The notes under the pieces are model-generated. The model saw nothing but the letters and a program-made list of their open reading frames with translations. It searched no databases and was not told where the DNA came from. The translations under genes and the position numbers were made by a program. A DNA stretch of 64,000 nt from Gordonia namibiensis NBRC 108229 (lineage in GTDB: Bacteria; Actinomycetota; Actinomycetes; Mycobacteriales; Mycobacteriaceae), in contig NZ_BAHE01000008.1 of the NCBI RefSeq assembly GCF_000298235.1, forward strand, positions 1-64,000, read 5' to 3'. Below are positions 42,546-51,127 of this stretch, in pieces. Every line of letters begins with the position of its first letter. Within the stretch, counting starts at the first letter, position 1.

Positions 42546-43745
42546 TCAGACACGCCCTCGCAGAATCAGATTCCAGTACAGGCGGGGCAGGACGTAACGG
42601 TCGAACGCCCAGGCGCTGCGGCGCGGTTTGAGGGGGTCTAGGAAGGACGGGATCGACGACATCGATGTTCCGCCCCGGTCGAACTCGGCCGCGATGAGAC
42701 GGTGAGACGCGGTCGCGATGGGTGCCACCGTATAGCCGTCGAAATCGCGTAAGGGGTCGCCGGTGCGTGCTGCGAGGATGTTGTCGACCAGGATCTCCAC
42801 CTGCTTACGGAGTCCTCCGCCCGACGGGTCGGTGGCGATCGCGGCCCCGTCGCCGATCGCCCACACCTCGGGATGCGAGCGATGTCGCAACGTGTGCGGA
42901 TCGATGTCGACGAGTCCGTGTTCTTGGCCCCCGGCGAGTCCGGACTCCTCGACCATCGACGGGCCGCGGAAGGGTGGCACCACGTGCAGCAGGTCGAACT
43001 CCAGGTCCTCGGTGCGGGCGGCCGACGTTGCGGTGACCCGCCTGTCACCGGGATGCAACTGCACTCCGGAGTCGAGGAGGACACGGATGCCGAGCTCCTC
43101 GAGACGGGCGGACAGGCGGGCGTCGAGGTCGTCGACACCGAGCAGGTGAGGACGGTCCACGACCAGGGTGATGTCGAGCGTCGGCAGGATCCCGGTGCGT
43201 TCCCAGTGCGCGGCGGCGAGGAACAGCGGCTTGAGGGTGGTGCCGGTGCAGCTGACCGGGGGTCGCGGCACCGTGAACACCGCTCGACCGCCGCGCGGCA
43301 TCGAGGTCACCAGCTCCCAGGTCTTCGCCGCTCGGTCGAGGCAGTTGCTGGTCACCGCCGGCTCGTCGATCGCCTCTCCGATGCCGGGCATTGCTTCCGA
43401 GTCGGGTACGAGACCGACCCCCAGGACAAGGTCCCGGTACTCCACAACGGTGCCCGACCGGCACCGGATCGTCCGCCGGCCGGCGTCGATGGATGTCACC
43501 GAACCGCGGAGCCAGGTCGCCGATTCCGGGGTCACCGACCGCTGGGTGCGCTCGGCTTCGCGGAGTGTCGCCTGTCCGCCGCCGACATAGGACAGCAACG
43601 GCCGGTAGGTGTGTACGGCTTGGGGCTCGATAATCGCGATGTCCGAGACGCCGCGTCGGGTCAGGCGTGCGGCGGCACTGATGCCGGCGTTGCCGCCACC
43701 TACGACGACGACGTCGAACCGGCGGGACTCGCTGGATGTGGCCAT
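42546..43745 (-). CDS. FAD-dependent oxidoreductase, sulfide:quinone reductase-like
   Basis: A 399-residue flavoprotein with FAD fold VVVVGGGNAGISAAARL (11-27) and VWAIGDGAAIATDPSGGGLRKQ near 294. The overall pattern, with Cys 135 (VTSNCLDRA) and Cys 166 (PPVSCTG), is that of SQRs. The C-terminal redox Cys, expected in a GYTSCP-like segment, is replaced: the sequence reads GYTVAP at 337-342. It is therefore not a normal SQR, and may oxidise another thiol or act as a quinone-linked NADH dehydrogenase. It lies 51 bp downstream of the RibD-like gene on the same strand. Confidence 0.75.
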   Translation of the reverse strand: MATSSESRRFDVVVVGGGNAGISAAARLTRRGVSDIAIIEPQAVHTYRPLLSYVGGGQATLREAERTQRSVTPESATWLRGSVTSIDAGRRTIRCRSGTVVEYRDLVLGVGLVPDSEAMPGIGEAIDEPAVTSNCLDRAAKTWELVTSMPRGGRAVFTVPRPPVSCTGTTLKPLFLAAAHWERTGILPTLDITLVVDRPHLLGVDDLDARLSARLEELGIRVLLDSGVQLHPGDRRVTATSAARTEDLEFDLLHVVPPFRGPSMVEESGLAGGQEHGLVDIDPHTLRHRSHPEVWAIGDGAAIATDPSGGGLRKQVEILVDNILAARTGDPLRDFDGYTVAPIATASHRLIAAEFDRGGTSMSSIPSFLDPLKPRRSAWAFDRYVLPRLYWNLILRGRV

Positions 43746-43796
43746 GGCGACGGGTACCCGGTGTCCCCGCCGGGAAACGGGGCGGGTCTGCCGCGG

Positions 43797-44534
43797 TCAC
43801 CGCACGTAGCGAAGGAAGACGTCGTCGTGGTGCGGGACCGCGTGTGCGAGCCGAAAGCGACGCGGGGCATCGAGTGGGCTGAGAACCGCGGCGGCGGGGT
43901 CGGTGACCGGGCTGCCCTCGCCGGTCACCTGAGGTGCCATCGTCACGCAGAATTCGTCGACGAGGTCGGCCTCGATGAGTTTGTCGAGCAGGCTCGGGCC
44001 GCCCTCGCAATGAATGCGACGCAACCCCCGGGCCCGCAGCTCGTCGATAGCCGCAGGAAGGTCGATGGTCTCGTCACCCACGGCGATGACCTCGGCTCGG
44101 TCGTTCACCGGAGAGGTGTCGGCCAGAGCGGAGGTGATGACGATCGGGCGCTGCTCGGGTGGGACGTCGAGCGACCTCTCGGGCAGTGAGCAGGACTGCG
44201 AGACGATCGCCAGGCGCGGGATGTCCGACGCCCCCGGCCACCGAAGGCGCGACCGCAACGCGAGCAGCTGGTCGGGCAGCGTCGGGGGACCGTACTTCTC
44301 GACGCGCGCGGTGGCGGCTCCGACCAGCACGACGTCGGACAGCGCACGCAAAGCATGGAAGAGGGCGCGGTCGGCGGGTGAGGAGAGCGGACCGACCCGA
44401 CCGCGAAAACTCACCGAGCCGTCGATGCTCATCACCATGTTGGTGCGCACACCCTCAGGGAAGTCGGCGTAATGGCGTTCGGCGAAGGTCGGGGCGTCGA
44501 AATCCGGATGGTCCTGCAGCGTCTTGTCGCTCAT
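43797..44534 (-). CDS. RibD-type reductase-domain protein (dihydrofolate-reductase fold)
   Basis: A 245-residue protein of the RibD C-terminal family (pyrimidine reductase). VRTNMVMSIDGSVSFRGR near 30, PADRALFHALRALSDVVLVGAATAR near 52 (NADPH loop), RRIHCEGGPSLLDKLIEADL near 176. No deaminase domain is fused, so it is not a complete RibD. M. tuberculosis Rv2671 is a protein of this type with dihydrofolate-reductase-like activity. Start ATG 44534 overlaps the stop of the flavin reductase gene by 4 bp. Confidence 0.8.
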   Translation of the reverse strand: MSDKTLQDHPDFDAPTFAERHYADFPEGVRTNMVMSIDGSVSFRGRVGPLSSPADRALFHALRALSDVVLVGAATARVEKYGPPTLPDQLLALRSRLRWPGASDIPRLAIVSQSCSLPERSLDVPPEQRPIVITSALADTSPVNDRAEVIAVGDETIDLPAAIDELRARGLRRIHCEGGPSLLDKLIEADLVDEFCVTMAPQVTGEGSPVTDPAAAVLSPLDAPRRFRLAHAVPHHDDVFLRYVR

Positions 44535-45031
44535 GCGTCGTGCCCCGGGTCGATGTGGCGGACATCGGCGAAACTGACCCACGAATCGCGCGACGGATCG
44601 TCGACGACCACCGCGCCGTCGACCGGTTCGACGATGTGCGCCGTATGGTCGCCGACATCGATGCGATCGAGAATCCTTGCGGCGAACCACATCTCCGAGT
44701 CCTCGAGAATGGGCAGCCCGTACGGTCCTTCTGACCAGCGACACCTCGCGAACTTGTCGACCTCGTCGCCGGTCTGCCCTCCGAACAGTTCGGCGAGCTC
44801 GCGGTGAGCGCTCGGGATGAGGTGAACGGCAAGGTGTTCGGCGGAGGTCGCGATGCCGTGCGTGTGGTTGGCCTGCGAGATGCCGATGAGGAAACGGCGG
44901 GGGTCGATGCTGGTCTGGGTGGCGAAACCCACGAGACATCCCGACCGGCGACCGTCGGCGACGGTGGTCACGACGAACACCGGGTAGTCGATGATCTCGA
45001 CCATCTTGTCGAACGCGTCCGTTCCGGCCAC
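44531..45031 (-). CDS. Flavin reductase-like domain protein
   Basis: A 166-residue flavin reductase (FMN-binding split barrel) with VEIIDYPVFVVTTVADGRR near 10, CLVGFATQTSIDPRRFLIG near 33 and SQANHTHGIA. It should reduce free FMN with NAD(P)H and may supply reduced flavin to a partner. It is coupled with the RibD-like reductase by ATGA. GTG 45031 is taken because AGAGG is well placed; GTG 45037 would add two residues. Confidence 0.8.
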   Translation of the reverse strand: MAGTDAFDKMVEIIDYPVFVVTTVADGRRSGCLVGFATQTSIDPRRFLIGISQANHTHGIATSAEHLAVHLIPSAHRELAELFGGQTGDEVDKFARCRWSEGPYGLPILEDSEMWFAARILDRIDVGDHTAHIVEPVDGAVVVDDPSRDSWVSFADVRHIDPGHDA

Positions 45032-45122
45032 ACCCACCTCTTCCGCTTGCCGGCCATCTGACGTGCGAGCGATACCCGATCTGTGCCGTTCTCAATCCCC
45101 GGGAGGTGCCAGAACGCGAGGT

Positions 45123-45180
45123 CGCCGCCTCCGGTACCGGAACATCGGCCGAAGCCGATGAACCGGTCTCGGAGGCGGCG
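45123..45180. terminator. Long segmented hairpin in the 45.1-kb intergenic gap
   Basis: Three stems nest around a CGAA loop: CGCCGCCTCCG with CGGAGGCGGCG (11 bp), ACCGG with CCGGT (5 bp) and ATCGGC with GCCGAT (6 bp), separated by symmetric 2- and 3-nt internal loops. It begins 20 bp after the stop of the QQPYG protein on the minus strand. It is probably a terminator; its regularity would also fit a small structured RNA. Confidence 0.6.
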
Positions 45181-45199
45181 GGTTCGTAGCGCGTCGTAA

Positions 45200-46135
45200 C
45201 TAGGCGGCGTCGGTGATCTGTTGACGCTGCGCGGTGTACATCTCAGCGAGGTTGCTCGTGACCTCCGAGCTGACCGACGGAGCGCTGTCGCTGAAGGTGT
45301 TGTGCGACACCGAGAACGACACGCCGCGCTCCTCGCCGACGACGAGGGTGCCCACCATGTGGACCTCGATGTCGGAGATGGAGAACTGACCGGTCATCCG
45401 GACGGCCTTGTAGTCGCCGCTGATGGGCAGGGTCTGCTTGTCGAGTTTCATTGCGACGGGGATGGTCTCGCCGTCCTCCTCGAGGTTCAGTGTGAAGGTC
45501 TCGCAGGCGGAGAGGATCTCGTCGAAGTCGTCGTAGCCGCCATCGGCGGGCTTGGTCACGTCGGCGCTGTACTGGTCGAGACCGAAGAAGACCTCGCCGC
45601 CGTCGACGGTCTCGGAGAGTTCGCGTTGCGCGAAGTCGGCGCTGGTGTCCGGGGTCTTCACCAATCGAGCACACTTCTCGTTGTCGACAGTGGTGGAGTC
45701 GTCGTCGGACTGCTCGGTCTCCAGCGTGAATTCGCCGGTGATGTCCGGGAACTCGGACTCCGGCAGCAGGAGGGCGACGGCCGACGCCGTCGGGACCTTC
45801 GGCTCATCGGAGCTGTCGCCGCCGCCCAGCGTGAACGCGAGGACGACCGCCACCACGACGATCAGCACGAGCAGGAGGCCACCGCCGCCGATGAACCACC
45901 ACTTCTTGCCGCCACCCGACGACGCCGGAGGTGGGGGAGGCTGCTGACCATAAGGCTGCTGACCAAAAGGCTGCTGACCACCGGGCTGTGGGCTGTACGG
46001 CTGCTGTCCGTAACCCGGCTGTGGGTAGGGCTGCTGCCCGTACGGTTGCTGCCCGTACGGTTCCTGACCGTACGGCTGCTGCCCATCCTGCGGGCCGAGC
46101 CGAGTGGGCTGGTTGGGATCGTAGGGACTACCCAC
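45200..46135 (-). CDS. Membrane protein with QQPYG repeats and extracellular sensor-like domain
   Basis: A 311-residue protein. Residues 1-70 are low-complexity, with 5-residue QQPYG repeats encoded by a tandem 15-bp DNA repeat (about 45930-46090). One membrane helix follows at about 79-102, then an extracellular domain of about 205 residues with two conserved-looking Cys (NEKCARLV, LSACETF). The layout resembles mycobacterial anchored proteins with PknH_C-like or sensor domains, but I do not claim that family. AGGAG lies 7 nt before GTG 46135. A strong hairpin follows. Confidence 0.7.
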   Translation of the reverse strand: MGSPYDPNQPTRLGPQDGQQPYGQEPYGQQPYGQQPYPQPGYGQQPYSPQPGGQQPFGQQPYGQQPPPPPASSGGGKKWWFIGGGGLLLVLIVVVAVVLAFTLGGGDSSDEPKVPTASAVALLLPESEFPDITGEFTLETEQSDDDSTTVDNEKCARLVKTPDTSADFAQRELSETVDGGEVFFGLDQYSADVTKPADGGYDDFDEILSACETFTLNLEEDGETIPVAMKLDKQTLPISGDYKAVRMTGQFSISDIEVHMVGTLVVGEERGVSFSVSHNTFSDSAPSVSSEVTSNLAEMYTAQRQQITDAA

Positions 46136-46524
46136 GATGGGCTCCTTCTCTGAGGCGATTACGCGAGATTCGACCGGAGGCGGTCACCGACTACGCGACA
46201 GTACCGCGCACAAACGCGCCCAACAGGGTGTTCGAGAAAGGTCGACCCGGTAGCATTCAAGCGAATGTTTTCGCAGCTCAGGCCGGGTGTGCCAGGTCGC
46301 GAAGATTGCGTTCCCGGCCCATTTCGTGAACGCACGGAATGCCGTTTTTCATGCAGTCGAATGAGCATCGAAGGACACGCGAGCGTCAATTCTGAGCATG
46401 AGATTCGTAAACGGGCAGACATTTCTCGGGGACTGCGGTCCACTCGGGACACGGTGGCGGGGACATACCGGCTCGGCGTCGCCGTGCCTGTAATCGACGA
46501 GCCGGGCGAAGGAGACACGGTCTC
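46136..46524. other. 389-bp divergent intergenic region without a supported gene
   Basis: The gap separates the divergent QQPYG protein and aquaporin genes. It contains CATTC-AAGC-GAATG (46254-46267), a 5-bp-arm palindrome, and is lower in G+C than the genes around it. A short plus-strand frame (46265-46528) lacks a good start site and family resemblance, so I do not call it. Confidence 0.5.
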
Positions 46525-47325
46525 ATGACAGCAAGTACTCCACGCCGGTTGCTGGCCGAGCTGTTCGGCACGTTCTGGCTGGTCTTCGGCGGCTGCGGCA
46601 GCGCCATCTTCGCGGCCAAGTACGTCGCGAACGCCAGCGAGGACAACGACACCCTGATCCAGCTGGGCATCGGTCTGCTCGGCGTCTCACTGGCGTTCGG
46701 CCTGACGGTCGTCACGATGGCCTACGCCGTCGGGCACGTCTCGGGCGCCCACTTCAACCCGGCGATCACCCTCGGGGCGGTTGTCAGCGGCCGACTGCCG
46801 GTGAAAGACCTGCCGGGGTATTGGATCGCCCAGGTCGTCGGCGGCCTGCTCGCCGGCACCCTCCTGTACGCGATCGCCAGCGGCCGACCGGGCTTCGAGG
46901 CGACCGGCAACATGGCCGCCAACGGCTACGGAGACCATTCGCCGAACAACTACACCCTCGTGGCGGTCCTGATCGCCGAGGTGGTCCTGACGGCGTTCTT
47001 CCTGCTGGTCGTGCTCGGCGCCACCGACGGCCGGGCACCCGCCGGATTCGGGCCGCTGGCAATCGGTCTGACCCTGACGCTGATCCATCTGATCTCCATC
47101 CCGATCAGCAACACCTCGGTCAATCCGGCGCGTTCGACGGCGGTCGCGTTCTTCAACGGCAACGGAGCCCCCGGACAGTTGTGGTTGTTCTGGCTCGCAC
47201 CGCTGCTGGGCGGCCTCATCGGTGGCATCCTCTACCCCCTCATGTTCCAGGACGGAAAGTTCGCGCTGGGCAAGGCGCCCGACGAACCGGCCACCGCGCC
47301 GACGCAGGGGAAGACCAGGGCCTGA
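46525..47325 (+). CDS. aqpZ: Aquaporin (AqpZ-type water channel)
   Basis: A 266-residue MIP channel with six helices and both half-helix signatures, [11 protein letters not shown] near 73-83 and [12 protein letters not shown] near 195-206. Arg after the second NPA (NPAR) and the residues around it are those of the orthodox water channel, not a glycerol facilitator. The start ATG 46525 has AAGGAG about 10 nt upstream. It has a C-terminal tail of about 30 polar residues. Confidence 0.92.
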   Translation: MTASTPRRLLAELFGTFWLVFGGCGSAIFAAKYVANASEDNDTLIQLGIGLLGVSLAFGLTVVTMAYAVGHVSGAHFNPAITLGAVVSGRLPVKDLPGYWIAQVVGGLLAGTLLYAIASGRPGFEATGNMAANGYGDHSPNNYTLVAVLIAEVVLTAFFLLVVLGATDGRAPAGFGPLAIGLTLTLIHLISIPISNTSVNPARSTAVAFFNGNGAPGQLWLFWLAPLLGGLIGGILYPLMFQDGKFALGKAPDEPATAPTQGKTRA

Positions 47326-47366
47326 CCGGGCACGGCCGGCGTCGCCGGTGGTGCGACCATTGACCG

Positions 47367-49031
47367 ATGACCGCAACTCTCGTCGCCAAGGATGTCGCGG
47401 GCGGATACGCCCACCGCGTCCTGTTCGATCACCTCGACCTCACCGTCGCTCCCGGCGATGTGGTCGGGGTGGTCGGCGCGAACGGGGCGGGTAAGACGAC
47501 GCTGCTACGCGTCCTGGCCGGTGATCTCGCGCCGCTGGCGGGGTCGGTGTCGCGGGCACCGTCGGACGCCTTCGTCGGCTGGCTTCCTCAGGAACACGAG
47601 CGGATTCCGGGTGAGACGGTCCGTGAATACGTGGGGCGTCGCACCGGTTGCACGGCTGCCACGCAGGCGATGGACGCTGCGGCCGAGGCGCTTGCGGACG
47701 AGTCCGCCGCGGCCGGTGCCGACGACCCTGCCGACGTCTATGCGGCGGCACTCGATCACTGGCTCACCACCGGCGCTGCCGATCTCGACGAACGCCTCCC
47801 GGCGGTCCTCGCCGACCTCGGTCTCGCCACCGATGTCATCGACCCCGACACCACGCCGATGACCGCCCTGTCCGGTGGACAGGCCGCGCGGGTCGGCCTC
47901 GCTGCACTCCTGTGCTCCCGATTCGACATCGTGCTGCTCGACGAGCCGACCAACGATCTCGATCTCGATGGCATCGCCCGACTGGAGGAGGTCGTCGCAG
48001 GTCTGCGTGGCGGGGTCGTGCTCGTGAGTCACGATCGAGAGTTCCTCGCACGCAGCGTCACCCGGGTTCTCGAAATCGACCTGGCCCAGCACACCAACAC
48101 TGTCTTCGGCGGCGGCTACGAGAGCTACCTCGAAGAACGCGAGGTGGCGCGCCGGCACAAGCGTGAGGAGTACGAGGAGTTCGCCGCGAAGAAAGCCGAT
48201 CTCGTGGCACGGGCGCGTACCCAACGGGAGTGGTCGAGTCAGGGAGTGCGCAACGCGATGCGCAAGGCGCCCGACAACGACAAGATCCGACGCCGCGCCG
48301 CCACCGAATCGAGTGAGAAACAGGCGCAGAAGGTGCGGCAAATGGAGAGTCGGATCGCGCGCCTGGACGAGGTCGCCGAACCGCGCAAGGAATGGGTCCT
48401 CGAATTCACCATCGGCTCCGCACCACGATCGAGCTCGGTCGTCTCGACGTTGAACAACGCCGTTGTGCGACAGGGGGACTTCGTGATGGGGCCGGTCTCG
48501 ATCCAGGTGAACGCGGGAGAGCGTATCGGCATCACCGGGCCGAACGGTGCCGGCAAATCGACATTGCTGCGACTCCTCCTCGGTCACCTCGAACCCGATT
48601 CGGGGACAGCGCAACTCGGCGCCAACGTCGCGATCGGTGAGATCGACCAGGCGCGTGGGCAGTTCACCGGTACGACGCCGTTGGCCGATCGCTTTGCCGA
48701 ACTGGTACCCGACCACACCATGGCCGACGTAAGGACGCTACTGGCCAAGTTCGGTCTACGCGCCGACCATGTCGACCGGGCGGTCGGCGAGCTGTCGCCG
48801 GGGGAGCGCACCCGCGCCGGACTGGCGTTGCTGCAGGCCCGCGGAGTGAACGTCCTGGTGCTCGACGAGCCCACCAACCATCTGGACCTCCCCGCGATCG
48901 AGCAGTTGGAATCGGCACTCGACTCCTACGACGGGGCGCTGCTCCTGGTCACCCACGATCGGCGGATGCTCGCCAACGTTCGCGTCGACCGGCACTGGCA
49001 TGTCGAGGGTGGTCGAGTCACCGAGCTGTAG
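47367..49031 (+). CDS. ABC-F family ATPase
   Basis: A 554-residue protein with two ABC domains in one chain and no membrane part. Walker A motifs GANGAGKTT near 37 and GPNGAGKST near 392; signatures LSGGQAAR near 168 and LSPGERTR near 474; Walker B LLDEPTNDLD and VLDEPTNHLD. A long basic inter-domain linker (about 255-345) is typical of ABC-F ribosome-binding translation factors. It could be a housekeeping factor or an antibiotic-resistance protein; Rv1473 is a similar mycobacterial protein. The gene stands alone. Confidence 0.88.
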   Translation: MTATLVAKDVAGGYAHRVLFDHLDLTVAPGDVVGVVGANGAGKTTLLRVLAGDLAPLAGSVSRAPSDAFVGWLPQEHERIPGETVREYVGRRTGCTAATQAMDAAAEALADESAAAGADDPADVYAAALDHWLTTGAADLDERLPAVLADLGLATDVIDPDTTPMTALSGGQAARVGLAALLCSRFDIVLLDEPTNDLDLDGIARLEEVVAGLRGGVVLVSHDREFLARSVTRVLEIDLAQHTNTVFGGGYESYLEEREVARRHKREEYEEFAAKKADLVARARTQREWSSQGVRNAMRKAPDNDKIRRRAATESSEKQAQKVRQMESRIARLDEVAEPRKEWVLEFTIGSAPRSSSVVSTLNNAVVRQGDFVMGPVSIQVNAGERIGITGPNGAGKSTLLRLLLGHLEPDSGTAQLGANVAIGEIDQARGQFTGTTPLADRFAELVPDHTMADVRTLLAKFGLRADHVDRAVGELSPGERTRAGLALLQARGVNVLVLDEPTNHLDLPAIEQLESALDSYDGALLLVTHDRRMLANVRVDRHWHVEGGRVTEL

Positions 49032-49035
49032 GTCG

Positions 49036-49125
49036 CCAGGCCTTCGTGGCTCGTCGACTTCGATACGCTCCTTCGTCACTACTCAGCCCGGCGGCTTGCG
49101 CTCCTCGCACCTCAGGCAGCAAGGG
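49036..49125. repeat. Intergenic repeat-like sequence (GTCGACTTCGATACGC...)
   Basis: The sequence CTCGTCGACTTCGATACGCT followed by CTTCGTCACTACTCAG has no coding sense here. Related pieces (CTCGATACG...CTACTCGGCCG) occur at 50065-50108. I recognise this as the sort of dispersed downstream repeat found in Gordonia and Rhodococcus genomes, but have not verified it. Confidence 0.4.
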
Positions 49126-49164
49126 GGCGTGCGGTCCTGAACGCGGTGAATGTCGCCGCAGGGG

Positions 49165-49192
49165 TTGACATACAACTGATCGGTTGTATGTT
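49165..49192 (+). promoter_or_regulatory. Promoter with overlapping operator of the ArsR/SRPBCC operon
   Basis: TTGACA (49165-49170) and TATGTT (49187-49192) are 16 nt apart. ACATACAAC-TGATCG-GTTGTATGT (49168-49191) is a perfect 9-bp-arm palindrome that covers both. The -10 is 6 nt before GTG 49199. The ArsR protein encoded there should bind it and shut off its own promoter. Confidence 0.8.
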
Positions 49193-49198
49193 TGAGAT

Positions 49199-49573
49199 GT
49201 GGCCGGAACCACTGGCACATCGCCAGACGAGGAGGACAGGGCCGATGCCCTGTTCCACGCGCTGTCCGATCGCACTCGCCGTGACATCCTGCGGCGCGTG
49301 CTTGCCGGTGAACACTCGGTCTCGGTGCTCGCCGCGAAATACGACATGAGCTTCGCGGCAGTGCAGAAGCATGTCGCCGTGCTGGAGAAGGCGGGCCTGC
49401 TGACGAAACGACGTCAGGGGCGCGAGCAACTTGCCAGCGGCGATGTCGCCGCGGTGCGTTCGGTGGCCTCGATGCTCTCCGAACTCGAACAGGTGTGGCG
49501 TGGCCGTATCGCGCGCATCGACGACCTGCTCTCGCTCGAAACCCCACCAACTGCAACATCATCGGAGGAATGA
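49199..49573 (+). CDS. ArsR-family transcriptional regulator
   Basis: A 124-residue winged-helix repressor with LFHALSDRTRRDILRRVLAG near 17 and SVLAAKYDMSFAAVQKHVAVLEKAGLL as the recognition helix-wing (near 42-70). No Cys is present, so it is not a metal sensor of the classical ArsR kind. Regulators of this subgroup pair with an AHSA1/SRPBCC gene, as here 4 bp downstream. GTG 49199 is set by the promoter 6 nt before it. Confidence 0.88.
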   Translation: MAGTTGTSPDEEDRADALFHALSDRTRRDILRRVLAGEHSVSVLAAKYDMSFAAVQKHVAVLEKAGLLTKRRQGREQLASGDVAAVRSVASMLSELEQVWRGRIARIDDLLSLETPPTATSSEE

Positions 49574-49576
49574 CCC

Positions 49577-50062
49577 ATGCCTGTCATCGACATCACCCCG
49601 GACCTCGACGCCCGCACGATCACCATCAACGCGGAGTTCGCCGCCCCCGTCGACCGTGTTTGGCAGATCTACGCCGACCCGCGCCAGCTGGAGAAGATCT
49701 GGGGCCCGCCGACCTACCCGGCGACCGTCGTCGACCACGAGTTCAAGCCGGGCGGCAAGGTCACCTACTACATGACCAGTCCCGAAGGAGAGAAGTTCGG
49801 CGGCTACTGGAAGGTCGAATCCGTAGACGAGCCACACGGTTTCACGTTTCTCGACGGGTTCGCCGACGCGGACATGAACCCGATCACCGACATGCCCGGG
49901 TCGCGTAATTCGTACTCGTTCGTGGAGAAGGACGGCAAGACCGTCGCCACCTACATCAGCACCTTCGAATCCGCCGAAGCACTTCAGAAGGTGCTCGACA
50001 TGGGTGTCGTCGAGGGTTCCACCGCGGCCATCAACCAGATCGACGAGTTCCTGAAGTCCTGA
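49577..50062 (+). CDS. SRPBCC/AHSA1-family protein
   Basis: A 161-residue START-like protein with NAEFAAPVDRVWQIYADPRQ near 18, WGPPTYPATVVDHEFKPGG near 42 and a C-terminal helix (VLDMGVVEGSTAAINQIDEF). It should bind a hydrophobic ligand in a deep cavity. It is co-transcribed with the ArsR regulator, which is a very common pair in actinobacteria. Substrate unknown. Confidence 0.88.
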   Translation: MPVIDITPDLDARTITINAEFAAPVDRVWQIYADPRQLEKIWGPPTYPATVVDHEFKPGGKVTYYMTSPEGEKFGGYWKVESVDEPHGFTFLDGFADADMNPITDMPGSRNSYSFVEKDGKTVATYISTFESAEALQKVLDMGVVEGSTAAINQIDEFLKS

Positions 50063-50077
50063 GACCTCGATACGGCC

Positions 50078-50147
50078 CTCGGCTGGCGCCTCGGGCCTAC
50101 TCGGCCGGCGGGGGCGGCTCGGCTGGCGCCTCGGGCCTACTCGGCCG
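50078..50147. repeat. Direct repeat, two 30-bp copies at 40-bp spacing
   Basis: CTCGGCTGGCGCCTCGGGCC followed by TACTCGGCCG occurs at 50078-50107 and again at 50118-50147 without change. It fills the gap between two convergent genes. Confidence 0.85.
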
Positions 50148-50153
50148 CGGGAT

Positions 50154-51014
50154 TCAGATGTTGGAGTCCAGGGGCGGGAAACCGTCGGGAAGTTCGGCGG
50201 CCGGCGCGTCGCCGAACGTTCCCGTCTTCACGTCCAGGCCGTGCGTGTAGGCGGCCATCGAGATCGAACCGGCCGCATGCCCGTCGACGAGCAGATCGAG
50301 CGGCGACTCCTGTGCGAGCCCGGCGATGTAGAGCAGCGGCAGGTAGTGATCCGGCGTCGGCACCGAGTTGTCGAAGTCGGGGTGCCCGTCGAGACTCAGG
50401 ACGTCAGAGGGGTTGTCCTGCAGCACTTCACGGGCGGCGTCGTCGAACCGGTGGGCCCAGTCGTAGCCGGAGTCGGCCTTGGCGAAATCGATCGCGTGCA
50501 GGTTGTGGACGATGTTGCCGCTGCCGATGATGAGCACACCCCGCTCACGTAGCGGCGCCAGCTTGCGGCCCAGCTCGTAGTGGTGCTCGAAGTCCTTGAA
50601 GGCGTTGAGCGACAACTGGAGAACCGGGATCGAGGCGTCGGGGAACGTGTGCACGAGCACCGACCAGGTGCCGTGATCGATGCCCCAGCTGTCCAGGTCG
50701 TGGCCGCACCACGTGGGTTTGACGACGTCGGAGACCATCTCGGCGACCTCGGGGTCACCGGGCGCGGGGTACTGGACGTCGAAGAGATCCTGCGGGAACC
50801 CGTAGAAGTCGTGGATGGTGCGCGGGCGCGGCATCGCCGTCACCGCCGTCGCGTTGGTGTACCAGTGCGCCGAGATCACCAGGATCGCCCGCGGCTTCGG
50901 GACCGCCTGCCCCAGTGCTCGCCATGCCTCGGTGTACTTGTTGCGCTCGAGTGCGTTCATCGGGTTGCCGTGTCCGATGAACGCGGCCGGCATGATCGGC
51001 TGGGTGGTGGTCAT
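50154..51014 (-). CDS. ygiD: Extradiol ring-cleavage dioxygenase, YgiD/DODA-type
   Basis: A 286-residue class III (LigB-like) extradiol dioxygenase of the 4,5-DOPA type. His ligands are in AFIGHGNPMN near 12 and ISAHWYTNAT near 47, with further His in GSGNIVHNLHAIDF near 171 and PDHYLPLL near 222. It would need a non-haem Fe or Zn ion. Homologues open aromatic catechols. Start ATG 51014 has GAGG 8 nt upstream. It converges with the SRPBCC gene. Confidence 0.85.
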   Translation of the reverse strand: MTTTQPIMPAAFIGHGNPMNALERNKYTEAWRALGQAVPKPRAILVISAHWYTNATAVTAMPRPRTIHDFYGFPQDLFDVQYPAPGDPEVAEMVSDVVKPTWCGHDLDSWGIDHGTWSVLVHTFPDASIPVLQLSLNAFKDFEHHYELGRKLAPLRERGVLIIGSGNIVHNLHAIDFAKADSGYDWAHRFDDAAREVLQDNPSDVLSLDGHPDFDNSVPTPDHYLPLLYIAGLAQESPLDLLVDGHAAGSISMAAYTHGLDVKTGTFGDAPAAELPDGFPPLDSNI

Positions 51015-51127
51015 GGTGGCCGCCTCGGGTCGTGCTGGTCGGGTCAGAAGAAGACGGTACGCCGCGTTTGCGTGCCGAATCCGCCGGTTCCGACTCGCGA
51101 CCACGACCCATGTCGGACGCTGACCGT

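Noticed and set aside
46265..46528. Possible 87-residue gene before aqpZ
   Set aside because: No ribosome-binding site, no recognisable domain, and it overlaps the aqpZ start region; I treat the stretch as regulatory DNA.
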